The notes below the pieces were generated by a model. That model was not told the origin of the DNA. It did not search any database and saw nothing but the letters and a program-made list of their open reading frames with translations. Position numbers and translations under genes: made by a program. Shown one piece after another: positions 21,001 through 32,453 of a stretch of DNA of 34,112 nucleotides. The DNA is from Pholiota molesta. Lineage: Eukaryota > Basidiomycota > Agaricomycetes > Agaricales > Strophariaceae. Positions within the stretch are counted from its first letter, which is position 1, and each line of letters begins with the position of its first letter. The stretch lies in the NCBI GenBank assembly GCA_014925825.1, contig JACGCK010000358.1, positions 1-34,112 of the forward strand. The letters are read 5' to 3'.

Positions 21001-24000
21001 AGAGCACTCCAAGAAGGACATTGGGTCCTTCTTGATGAAATGAATTTGGCGCCCCAAGCAGTCCTTGAAGGTCTGAATGCGATTTTGGATCACCGCGGCA
21101 CAGTTTATATCCCTGAACTCAATCGTACCTTTAAGCGCCATCCATCATTCCGGATTTTTGCGGCTCAAAATCCACTACACCAAGGGGTGGTCGTAAAGGT
21201 CTTCCAAAGTCATTTGTCAATCGATTTACCAAGGTTTACATCGAGGAGCTCACTCCAGATGATCTGCATACAGTCTGCTCGCATATATTTCCCGACATAG
21301 ATGAAAACGTGCTTCGTGCAATGATTTCTTTCAATATCCAATTAAACCATCGCGTTAGCGTTCAACGTGCTTTTGCTCAAGATGGCTCTCCTTGGGAATT
21401 CAATCTACGAGACGTCATTCGTTGGGGAACGTTATGTGTATCGCCCGCATCAAATCGAGACCCGCGATCCTATCTCCGAAGCGTATATCTCCAGCGATTC
21501 AGAAATCTACAAGATCGTAGATTAGCAAGCGCCTTGTTTGACAAGGTGTTCTGCACATCGACTAAAGATTTAGAAAGTCCTCCTCCATGGACGATTTCTT
21601 CAGCTGTACTTCAATTCGGAAGCTTCACCATTCCAAGAAGAAATCTAGCCCCTCTGACTCGCCCTGGCCGCGTATTAAAAATGCAACTGTCAGCCTTGGA
21701 ATCACTCGGACATTGTATCTCTCAATCATGGCTTGCGATCTTGACAGGCCCAAAAAACAGCGGCAAAACCGAAATCGTACGAACATTGGCGACTTTCATC
21801 GGCACTCCTCTATGGGAAGTATCTGTGAACAGTGCTACTGATACCATGGACATCCTAGGAAGCTTTGAACAGGTTGATACAAGGAAACATATGCTCGCCA
21901 TACTGGATGAGATCACCGCTTTATTGAATATCGAGCTTCGTTCGATTGTGGGATCCAAGATTTTCACTGCATTCTGGATCAGAGCCCATTCAATGCGGAC
22001 CGCCTGCGAAAAGGCCTCAACTCATAATCTCTTGGATCTCGCTCAACAAATGTCGACCTTTTTATCCGAATTGGCCGCATCTGAGGCTAAATCGAACTCG
22101 CATTATCAGGACCTTCAATCATCCTTGACAAGATTGGCGATTTCATCTTCTACTGCAGGCCAATTCGAGTGGGTCGATGGGCCTCTCGTGAAAGCTATGA
22201 GGTCTGGACAATGGTTGCTGCTTGACGGTGCAAACCTTTGTGGTCCTTCCGTTCTCGATCGTCTAAATTCCTTGTGTGAATCCAACGGTTCCTTGACTCT
22301 CAGCGAACGAGGATTTGTGGATGGCAGCGTTCAAGTGATCATGCCTCATCCAAACTTCAGATTGTTCATGTCAGTGGATCCCCACCACGGAGAACTGTCG
22401 CGAGCAATGCGTAATCGAGGCATCGAAATTGCCGTTTCGCCTACTCCTCTAGCAGATGATGTCCAAATCCTTCAGGATCATTACCGCCTGCCGAGTTCAT
22501 TAGCGCCATCATCTCGTGGTCCTAGTGTGCAATTTATTTCCTTCGATGCTGCAAGACGTGGCCTCCTTGAGCATCAATATTCACAATCACACAATCATTA
22601 TTCAACTGGCCGATATCTGGATCAGGATTCGGCCCTCACGACCCTCGTCGATCAAGCACCAGGACTTCTGCATTCATCAACGCCAATCGCTAACAAGTTG
22701 CCTTGGATTTCTGTTCTTTATCGAACTCTCGTACCTGCGTATGTGCCATATTTTGTTCGCTATATTGCTTCCCAGCCTTCTCAGGACGTTGGATTGCTGC
22801 CCAAGTTTGTCATGGAGTTTCCCCCAGAATTTGTGAACACTGCGCTTGAAACACCCAGAAAGGAATATGCTCTGCAGAAAAGGTCGTCATTCGGATCGAT
22901 TTCGCATCAGGTCGGCACCTACTTTCAAATACATTCCTCAAGATTATTAACTTGTCATCTTTCTTCATTTTAGCCGATGTATTTTTACTGGAACGATGGT
23001 CCAACATTGCAGGATGGTTTCGAGACTGATACATCTCTTTCTCATTAACGGTGCTTGAATCACTAAATCTCAGCTCAGCTCTCTTCATATGCGAACATGA
23101 CGGTTCCTTTGAACTATCGGAAGAGAAACACCCCTTAACAGAGAAAGATCAACACGTTCGTCAGGCTGTTATCGACTTATATGGAGAAGCAATTAGGGTC
23201 TCTTTGAGCGTTCTGTCATCATCATCCACCATCTCTGCCTCCAATCTAGTGAGTCTTATGACACGTTGTACCTGTCTGTAGCCTGTTGACCAGCTTCCAA
23301 GGTTTCTCTCAAACTGGCATCCACACTCCTCCAATGTTGTGTTTTTCTCAAAAAAGCGATTGCTTCGTCCTCCCCGGACTTCTCCGTTCTGCAGGCGATT
23401 TGTAGCTGGCTTCTCAAGACTCTCGAAAATTGTCCCTCTGTGTTTATGCAATTGCTACAGCTTATCAAGTCTCTACATAATGCGATATCCCTTTCCACTG
23501 GCCTTGGATTATTCGCTATATGGTCAACGTTGTATGTTGATGAATTACCAATCGGTCTTCGCGAGACAATGAAGCGGACAGATTTACAATCCTTATCTCT
23601 TCCCGATTCACCTAATACATCTGGTATGTATCTGATATTTTTGCATTACTATGTGTGACTAGTATTGATTCTTTTACTAGCCATACGCCTCCAAACACTC
23701 AATGTACTGAGCATGGAATCGTTGCCATCGCGACTCCAACGTCGAAAAGATATATCGCTATCGGATGTTAGAGAAAGCCTCGATAAGGTTCGGATCCGCT
23801 TATCTTTTTCTTGCTTCATACTGACCTCCTATTAGTGTTTGACAAGCAACGCTTTGCAAAGGCGTTCCACTGAAGGATCGCTTTTGGTCGACCCTCGTTT
23901 CATAATTCTGGAACTTGACTTCCTTGCTACCTGTTTAACGCGTCGTGATTTAAAGGTGAACCATTATTCCAACTCGGTCCCCCACCTTTGAAGTTTAATT

Positions 24001-27000
24001 CGCTTTGTAGCTCTCGAACGCCATCATGCGAGAAATCATTTCATTAACTTGCCACTCAAAAGATGCATCTCTCCTTCGAATTATTCCGTATCAACATCTG
24101 CTATGGTGTCTTGAAGTTGAGATAGGTATGTTCTAATTCATCTCAAGAAAATAAAATAAAAACCTCATGTATACCCCAATGCAAGACTTTTTTTCAATTT
24201 TAGCAAGAGCACATAAGTGTTGGTTGGAGGACCTCTGGAATACGCAACCTGGCACATCGGTGAGTAAACAAACACGCATCAAATTTCAACATCTCAATTT
24301 TTTTTTTTGCAGAAAATATCGGGACCGGCTATTTTGTTCCATCCAATTTCCCTTCACAACGCAATAGTAACATGGTTAGTACCGGCATTGCAATAATTTA
24401 TGGCTAGGATGACTTATAATTTATAGTGACATGAACCGAGTTAACTTGGTGACCTTGGCTCAGCACGAAAGTGTTCTCCGCCAGCAAGCGCAACTGGCAA
24501 TTGTACAATCGCAACAGACCACAAATCGCATGATGCAACTAACGACCATGCTTTATCAGAGCCTGGCTATTGTGAGTGTTTTGTCAGCATTCGACTTTAA
24601 GTCTCAAGTACTGAATAACCAATCAAGATTACTTCTTCCTTTTCATCTTCATTCGACCCACCTGTCTATATGGCAATTCAGGATACAGTCAATGGGATCG
24701 CGCAGTTCCCTCAATCCTTCGAAACTCTGATCTCGCTTCTGATGTGCTCTACCAACAGCGCCTTTCTTTCTGCTATAATCAAGGAGATTCTCCCGCTTCA
24801 GGCTATCATGGCGGGTCGAACGCCGTTGCAGGCGATGGGCTTGGCCTGGGCTGGGATCAGTCGGCTGCTTTTAAACCTCGTCATTCCGGATACTCCTGTG
24901 GACCCTGCTGTTGTGCATAGCAGTGGCTATGATCGCATGAAACGTGAAGAAAGTGACCTGAACATTCAGGTTGCACTCCACCAACAACTCGAAGCGTTGC
25001 TTACAGGGAATGAAGATAACGATTTCATTCGATATCTCACGCCACGGCTCCTCCATATTCGTTCGGATCTCGCTACATCGCCCATTGTGCCGAACCGTAG
25101 TGATGTTGCAAGATTGCATCTGTTCTGGTCCGAAGTCCTCCAATTCCAAGCAAGCGTTTTGTCACCCTCTAAAATCGATGGCCTAATCAACGCAATAGTT
25201 CGTGGCGACGAGGACGCCGATTTGCGAGAGCAAGTGACTCAAAAATCTTTAGAGGGTTTTTGCCAGCGCTTGGACACCGTATACTATGAGTTCGTCGATA
25301 TAAGCAGCTTGTTGAACCTCGCCGTGCTCTACATGCGGTTTGGGCTTCGCATCCTGTCGGAATCTACTACGATGTCTCGCACCAAGAGCCCTTCGGCGGA
25401 CATGGTCATGACACTCCTTTCCTTTCCTTCGGTTAACAGTGCAGATCGTCTAATTGTCGATTTCCAAAAGGTTGCACCTTCGGGAACTACAGCATTTCGT
25501 CACGTTTTGTTGACATTAGGGGCCTTATCCCTCGAAAAGGCTATCGGTCTTCAGAACGACTACCGCAAACAGTCGATTCACATGGCTTATGAACAAGCAA
25601 TGGGACTCTGGCTTATCGATCAGGCGAAGGAAAAACAGCATCAGGAAGAAGAAAGCACGCTGTATCGGAAAGTGGATTATAACGTGGCGACTGATGCCGA
25701 AATCGAAGAAGAAGAGTTTTTGGCTATGTTCCCGACTTTTGAAGATGCTCTCGAAAATCTCGCAAACGAAGCAACCTCAATCCATTCTCAACGCACCCGT
25801 CCTTCGCTTTTGGTGCAATCAGAAGACATGTCCACTCTTCTTCGTATCCACTACGACCTGACTGGTTTCCCTCTTGATTTGACAACGCGGAGCGCTAGTG
25901 ACATATTCGCAGAAATGAGAAGCAAGGTCATCAAAGACCTGCTGACGGAATCTCCAAATAGTCTGCCCGAAACCTTGGATGAAGTTGGCATTCCCTTCCA
26001 ATTCAACCTCCTTCAGGACAACATACTTGCCCTCGATATAAAACAAAGTCCTACTACGCCTTCTTATAACTTTTATTCCGATCCAAACTATAGTGAACTC
26101 AAGAAAGCTGCCGTGATTGTCGACGCGCTGAGACGTCGGCTTCACGCTATATCCCAAGAATGGCCCGATCAAATGGTTGTGCAACATCTGATCGAAAGAT
26201 GCGACACCATTCTCAATATTGGCTCCAAGATTCCGATTGCGAAAGCCATAGCTATGTTGGAACAGTTATTGATCCAGAGTGAAGATTGGCAAATGTATTC
26301 AAATCGAGAGAACTCTATCAAGGTACATCAAGAGGAGATAGTTCGTCTCATGGTGGATTGGAGGCGTCTAGAACTCGCTTGCTGGCAAAGTCTACTAGAT
26401 TCACAAGCGAAGACATTTACCGGAGAGTTATCCGAATGGTGGTTCCGTCTGTATGACGCAGTTATTCGAGGATCACTGAGTGCAGTCGAAGAGGCTGCTA
26501 GCGGCGGTTCCCAAAATCTTGATCAATACCTGGCAAACCTTATTCCTCTGCTTGACGACTTTGTTGCATCGAGCCCGCTTGGTCAATTCGAATCCAGAAT
26601 GCAGCTGATTCAAAGTTTCGAACGATATCTCGAGTTCATTGCTCCTTCCAGGCCCACATCTCATGCATCCGCTCTACAGCGTGTCGCTCGTGTATTGAAT
26701 GCCTCGCATCGTTATTACGACCTCTTTACAGATCCTTTGCGAAAGCGTCTTACTGATGAAAAGTCTCTGCTCGAAAAGGAGATCAAAAACTTTATCAAGC
26801 TTGCAAGTTGGAAAGATATCAACGTACAAGCCCTCAAGCAAAGTGCACAGCGAACACATCGACAGCTTTACAAAATTATGCGCAAATTCCGGGATGTGCT
26901 GAGGCAACCTATCTCTGGCCAACTGCAACCTTCCCTAGCTGGCGATGCAGAAAATCGACCGCTGTCATTCGACAAGGTTTCTGATGCAACCATGGACCTT

Positions 27001-30000
27001 TCCTTCCCTCTCATTCCTGTTGTCTCGTCCACAGAAAGGCTTGACATTCCACAACATCTCGTCAATCTTGAAAAGACGTTCGATAAGTACATGTCGTTAA
27101 TTAAGAAACGTGTCCAGCCTTTCATCTCTTCATACTCTGCTCATTCTGTTGATGAGGCCGCTGTCGAAATCATTACAACTTCTAAGGCTCTGGCCTCTCT
27201 TGCCATACCGTCCGGCGAATCGACCGAAAGGCGAGAAAAATATCGGAAGTCATTACTTGTACGCAAAAGAAAGGCTTGGGCGGACTTGCTCAAGGAACTG
27301 AAACACGCAGGTCTGGCTAGCAGCTTAAAACCTGAAATCCTTCGTCAAAATACGAATCAACAGTGGCTCCGAGAACAATTACCTTTGCCTGGAGGTCCGG
27401 TCTACGATATTGAGGTCAAGAAAGGTGATACATATTTTGTCAAGCTTTGTGGATGTATGCCATCCTTGCGTTCATCGCTTCCTGCCCATCACTCTGACCT
27501 TACAACGCGGGAACTACAACGCGGGCATATGTTCCTTGAGTCAGGATTTGCTATGGCAGTTGATCTTCGTTCTCGGTCAGTCTATTAGCATCAATTTGTA
27601 GCCTTCTTAACTGACACGTTTATGTAGGTTCATCTCAGCTTTGATCGAATATCAACATATGGAAGCCACTCTGACGCGTTTGCGAGTTTTGCAATCCTCT
27701 GAAGAGGTTGTCAGACCTGGCTCGAATGTGCTGGCTCATGTCGATTCGATCAAAGAGCTTCTTTGCAAGATGTCTCATGCCTTCTCGGAATTAGAACACG
27801 ATGCGAATATCCTCAAGCACCTTGATCCAGATTCATCTGTCGCATCTGTCTTCTTCGATGAAATTTCTTCTTTGATCAGGATGGTCAATACGTTAGTTAC
27901 TCAGCTCAATCCTCTGTCGGAGGATTTACACGCATCGGGCCTTTCATATCTAACTCAAGGTAAATAGTATCATTCAAGACTTCTTAGCTTTTCTGATGTA
28001 TATTTTTGATAGGTGAAAATGATTTGCTCGTCCAGGCGGGGAAATCTCTTCCTCAGATAATCGCCACACTATCTGAATGGAATACAAGTCACTCAAGTCT
28101 GAATCACTTACTCTTGCCCCTTCAAACTTGGCTTGAGAAGCAAAATATTATTCCCCTTGTGCCATTTAATGATCAATCAACACCCCATAGTTCGACAATC
28201 GACCACCTTCTGAATTCTTTACTATTTAGTGTTCAATGCTTGGTTGCACGATGCCCCGAGGCTCTCAACGCCGAAGAAACTGAAGATTCCGAAAAATACA
28301 TAATGAAAGGATACCAGTTCGTTCGCGATTTTACACACTACTTGAACCTGAAAAACATCAACGCACAACTTCGCCAATCATTATTCGGTCTCTCGCACGT
28401 TGACTTCCGGGAAGGGATTCAAAAGATGTTGCCTTTCTTGGACCTTTTCCTCGCTTTGGCAAGGGATCAGCTCGCTATGCACAATAACTGGATGAAATCT
28501 ATATTCAAATTGGATTACGTTCTATGCTCGCTGTTGCAAAATCTAACTCAACAAGGATTTTGTCAACCTCAAGACAGCGGAGAGCCTGAAGCTGGTGAAG
28601 ATGCATCCGACGAGACAGGGGGAGTAGGAATCGGCGAGGGGTCAGGGAGGGATAACATTAGCAAGGATATCGAGGACGAAAGTCAAGTCGAAGGGCTTAG
28701 AGGCGAAGAGGCGGAAAATCAAGAACCTGAGGGCAAACACGAAGGTGGGGATGCTATCGAGATGAATGACGATTTTGGTGGCGCATTGGAGGATGTGGAT
28801 GAACCAACCTCAGATGACGAAAACAAATCCGAGGGTGATGATGAACCCGAATTCGACGAAACTCTTGGAGAACTTGACGACTTAGATCCCTCTGCGGTTG
28901 ATGAGAAGATGTGGGGCGATGAGAAAGGGCCTGAGGACCAAGGCAAGGCTGAAGAAAAGACTGGCCAGGATCATTCCAAAGAACAGGATGGCACGTCTGA
29001 AGTCACTGCAAAGGAGAGCAAGGAGCAGAAGCAAACCAAAGATCTAGTCAAAGACGATAACAAGGAAGCAAATAACCAAGATGTCGATACTGAAGACCAC
29101 GAAGAGCCGCAGATGGATGATGGTGAGAATAACGACGCAAATGACCCCAACGTCAATGGCACGAAAATGGACGACTTTGTGAAAGACGCAGAAACACTAA
29201 ATTTGCCTGATGAGATGGATTTGGGAAGTGACGACGAGATGGAAAATGAGGGCGAGAAGGAAGATATGGCCGACTCTGATGATGGTATGGGGGATGGTGA
29301 TGAAGCTCCTATGGAAGACGAGAACGTTGAAGACTTCAAGATGAATGAGCCCAATCTCGATGCTTCCACGTCTGACGCTGTCGAAGAAAACCTACCCAAC
29401 GAAGCAGAACAAAATCCAGCGGAATCCAACGAAGAAAATACTCGAGGCGACGAAAAGGACGAACACGAGGTGCCTCCCGAGGAAATCATTGCTCAACCTG
29501 ACCTATCAAAGGAAAGCGGTATGACAGATCCGAACGAAATCGCTATTCCAGAAGCAGGAGAAAGTGCCTCAACGGGAGAAACTGGAACATCACAAGGTGG
29601 CGCAAGGGAAGCAGCTGCAACCGAGGAAAAAACAGCGGACGCTGATGGGTATGTTCTTTCTTTCTATGTTTTGATATACATCCTCAATATTATTTAGACC
29701 AATGGAGGTCACTGAATCATCCCAGTTGGAACCTTCAGAGAGCATTGGCAAAGGCTCTGCATCGTCTGGAATTCAACAAGGGCGCGCACCTTCGCAAACC
29801 GACATCCGGCCAGTACCAAACCCTCTGCGCAGTCTAGGCGATGCCCTCAAGGAGATTCGGCAGCGCTTTGATGAAATTTTGAACGCGGCCGACGATGCTC
29901 CCATAGAGCAACCTCGGGAACAATTAGGCGAGTCGAACACACAATCTCAGGTCGAATATCTACAACCTCAAGATGCCGATCATAACATGCAAGCCTTGGG

Positions 30001-31255
30001 CCCAGCTGGCGAAGAGCAAGTGGCAAAACTGGATCAACTCACTATTCTCGACAACGAAATGGCCGGTGATGATGCTCCCATGCCCATGGATGTAGACATG
30101 CCTCTCGCTCCAGAAACGCACGAAGAGCATCCTCGTCAATTTGATGAACAGCGAGAAGGCACATCCGGAGTGGAGCATCGCGCAGACGTAGAAGGAGCCA
30201 TCCTCCAATCTGGTCTCGGTCAAACGGAGAGCTCTGGAGAGGCACTTGATGATTCAGAATTTATCAGAAAAGACGATATGATGGAGGAAGAAGACCAGAA
30301 TGTCGAGCTACAGCTGATGGAATGGCGAGCATCAGACTATCCCGAAGCTGGAGCCGAACGCGTATGGCGCCTTTACGAGTCACTAACTCATGATTTGGCC
30401 TATACCTTATGCGAGCAGCTTCGTCTCATCTTGGAACCAACCATGGCAACGCGACTGAAAGGCGACTATCGGACAGGCAAACGACTTAACATGAAGAAAG
30501 TCATTTCCTACATTGCCAGCGACTATACCAAGGACAAGATCTGGCTGCGCCGCACTAAACCAAGTCAGCGAGAATACCAAGTACTCATCTCTATTGATGA
30601 TTCTCGTTCCATGGCCGAATCGCACTCTGTTCATCTGGCTTATCAAACATTAGCTTTGATCTCCAAAGCTTTGAGTCGCCTTGAAGCTGGAGATGTTGCT
30701 ATTGCCAAGTTTGGAGAGACGGTCGACCTGCTTCATGGTTTCGATGGGGGTCCATTCAGCGATCAGGCCGGCACAAAAGTCATTAATGCGTTCAGATTCT
30801 CACAAAAAGCCACCAATGTCCTTTCTTTGTTGGAGACCAGTTTGAAAGTGCTCGAACAAGCAAGAGAGCGCAAGGCAATGAGCTCAGCGTCCGCTGCTGA
30901 TCTCTGGCAGCTCCAAATCATCATCTCGGATGGAATGTGTCAAGATCATGAGAAGTTGAGGACAGTGCTGAGAAAAGCCGAAGAGCAACGAGTTATGATC
31001 GTTTTCATAATTTTGGACACTCTCCAAGCAGCGTCAACTGAACCTGGAGCTGTTGGCGGACCAAACCAAGGATCCATTCTCAGCATGGACAAAGCAGAAT
31101 TCAAAACGGTCGATGGCAAAATGGAGCTTCAATTGCAAAAATATCTGGATTCGTTCCCTTTCGAGTACTATGTTATCTTGCGGCAAGTGGAGGCGTTACC
31201 AGAGGTGCTGGCGGGTACTTTGAAGCAATTTTTCGAGCGGATTTCGGAGGAGTAG
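15091..31255 (+). CDS. MDN1: Midasin (Rea1), AAA+ ATPase of pre-60S ribosome maturation; 5' half carries apparent one-base losses
   Basis: Midasin is a dynein-like ATPase that strips assembly factors (Ytm1, Rsa4) from pre-60S particles in nucleolus and nucleoplasm. Exons: 15091-15398, 15460-15963, 16013-17579, 17634-17840, 17896-20328, 20385-20455, 20506-22910, 22974-23248 (a further 57-nt intron, 23017-23073, possible), 23294-23623, 23681-23787, 23836-23955, 24011-24125, 24204-24259, 24313-24374, 24427-24571, 24628-27575, 27628-27959, 28013-29648 and 29698-31255. These give about 5060 codons, as expected for midasin. Six AAA modules: AAA1 degenerate (APSAGKALL, about 16165), then GETGTGKTS (17250), GPTSSGKTS (18670), GETGSGKTS (19555), GSPGVGKTS (20825) and GPKNSGKTE (21750). 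A long helical linker, an Asp/Glu-rich region (28560-30300) and a C-terminal MIDAS domain (ISIDDSRSMAESH, about 30590) follow. One continuous frame needs seven single-base corrections between 16126 and 23294. From 23294 to the stop it is clean. Confidence 0.95.
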
Positions 31256-31555
31256 TGTGCTGACTTTTACTACATCAATCATTCGCATTTATCTTGTTTC
31301 TTTTGTTTCTTTTCTGTACATATGCATCTGTGATCTAGTCAATGCTTTGTCATCTTGCATCTTATATACCAAAATGTTCTGTAAAATAAACAAGCCACTT
31401 CATCATTTGCCTTGTTGGAAGAATGTCAGTCAAAACACATTATACCAATGAGATGTGTGGCAAAGAAGTTTCAAACAACTAATTTCAGATTCGGACTTCG
31501 GTAGAATCCTTTTTAGACAATTTATGAAGGTCTTGTTCTGCAGCACACTGGGAGG
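31256..31555. other. Convergent 3' region of MDN1 and the mitochondrial-type gene
   Basis: Exactly 300 bp separate the two facing stop codons. It is AT-rich, with AATAAA-like bases near 31385, and should hold both 3' UTRs. No gene is seen. Confidence 0.65.
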
Positions 31556-32210
31556 TTAACTTCGGTTTTTAAGGTCACTAGTCAAAGTGTACGCACGTAT
31601 ACCCCAGACATGTGTCCGCAAATCCAAGAACTCTGATAGCGTGTTAGTGAGACAATAAGTGAATTATTGTGACAGTAACACGTACCGACATGAAGTCCAT
31701 CATATAGCTTCTTGACCTCCGTTCTCACCCTGGAAATATCCTCCTTCGATGCAGATGCGTCAGACAATGCCTTCAGGTCTTTCTCCACGGCTTCTATGCG
31801 TCTAACATGTGCTGAAACCTGACAAGGATATGTTAAATATTGCATTTTTAATCATTTGATCAAATTATGACCTTCTCTGTACTGAGCTTTAGCTCATCGA
31901 CGCTAGCCTGTAACGCTGCTGAAGCCTTTTGATATTCTTCTAGTAGATGGTATGTCGCGAAAGAGGAAGCAAGAGAGAACCCAAACAGAAATCCGACAAT
32001 TCTGATAAGACAATGAATACCCGCCATTACAATGCGAAGGAAGAGAACATACCCTCCCCGGAATCCGCCTATTGGCTTCTTCTGTACCGCAACTGTGCCA
32101 AGATTCGACGTGGCTTCATTGCGCAGGATGCTGGAGGTGCTCAGGTTGCGGCACTGAACAGCACGAAGGGAGTGCCTGGAAATTGCACTCAAACGCGTAA
32201 CTGAGGTCAT
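31556..32210 (-). CDS. Small predicted mitochondrial single-pass membrane protein
   Basis: I do not recognise a named family. Exons: 32210-32053, 32001-31872, 31818-31686 and 31632-31556 (498 nt, 165 aa); introns are 51, 53 and 53 nt, GT-AG, with consistent phases. The first 35 residues (MTSVTRLSAISRHSLRAVQC, then RNLSTSSILRN) are rich in Arg and Ser and lack acids, like a mitochondrial presequence. KKPIGGFRG is followed by one hydrophobic segment (IVGFLFGFSLASSFATYHLL). The rest is heptad-like: LLEEYQKASAALQASVDELK, then VRRIEAVEKDLKAL, SKEDISRVRTEVKKLYDGL and VEFLDLRTHVWGI. This suggests an inner- or outer-membrane anchor with a coiled coil. An upstream ATG at 32267 would add 19 residues before the presequence. 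Intron 1 is free of stops and a multiple of three long. Confidence 0.75.
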
Positions 32211-32453
32211 CGTGCCGGGAGAAGGCGAATTGTTATACCTCCTGAACTGTTCTGAATCTGACGGCATAACGACCACGTGATCGATCAGGATATTCTGAAC
32301 TCGTCGACGTTAAGAGTTTACCGCTCAATGCTCATTAACGTGCATTGACTCTCATTAACCTATCACCATTTTCCTACATACTTCCTCAATCTGAAGATAT
32401 CTTTGGGATACCCTCCACACGAAGATCTATTGAAATTTACCAAATAAAGGACC
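32211..32453. promoter_or_regulatory. Bidirectional promoter of the mitochondrial-type gene and POP1
   Basis: 243 bp between divergent ATGs. The nonamer CTCATTAAC occurs at 32331-32339 and 32351-32359, two turns of helix apart, and may be a factor site; this is unproven. Confidence 0.6.

Noticed and set aside
16126..21187. Programmed ribosomal frameshifting in MDN1
   Set aside because: The four exonic sites share no slippery heptamer or other motif, and three further breaks lie at introns, where the ribosome cannot act.
28719..29489. Ser-rich minus-strand frames opposite the MDN1 acidic region
   Set aside because: They are the complement of Asp/Glu codons in the midasin linker; no independent evidence.
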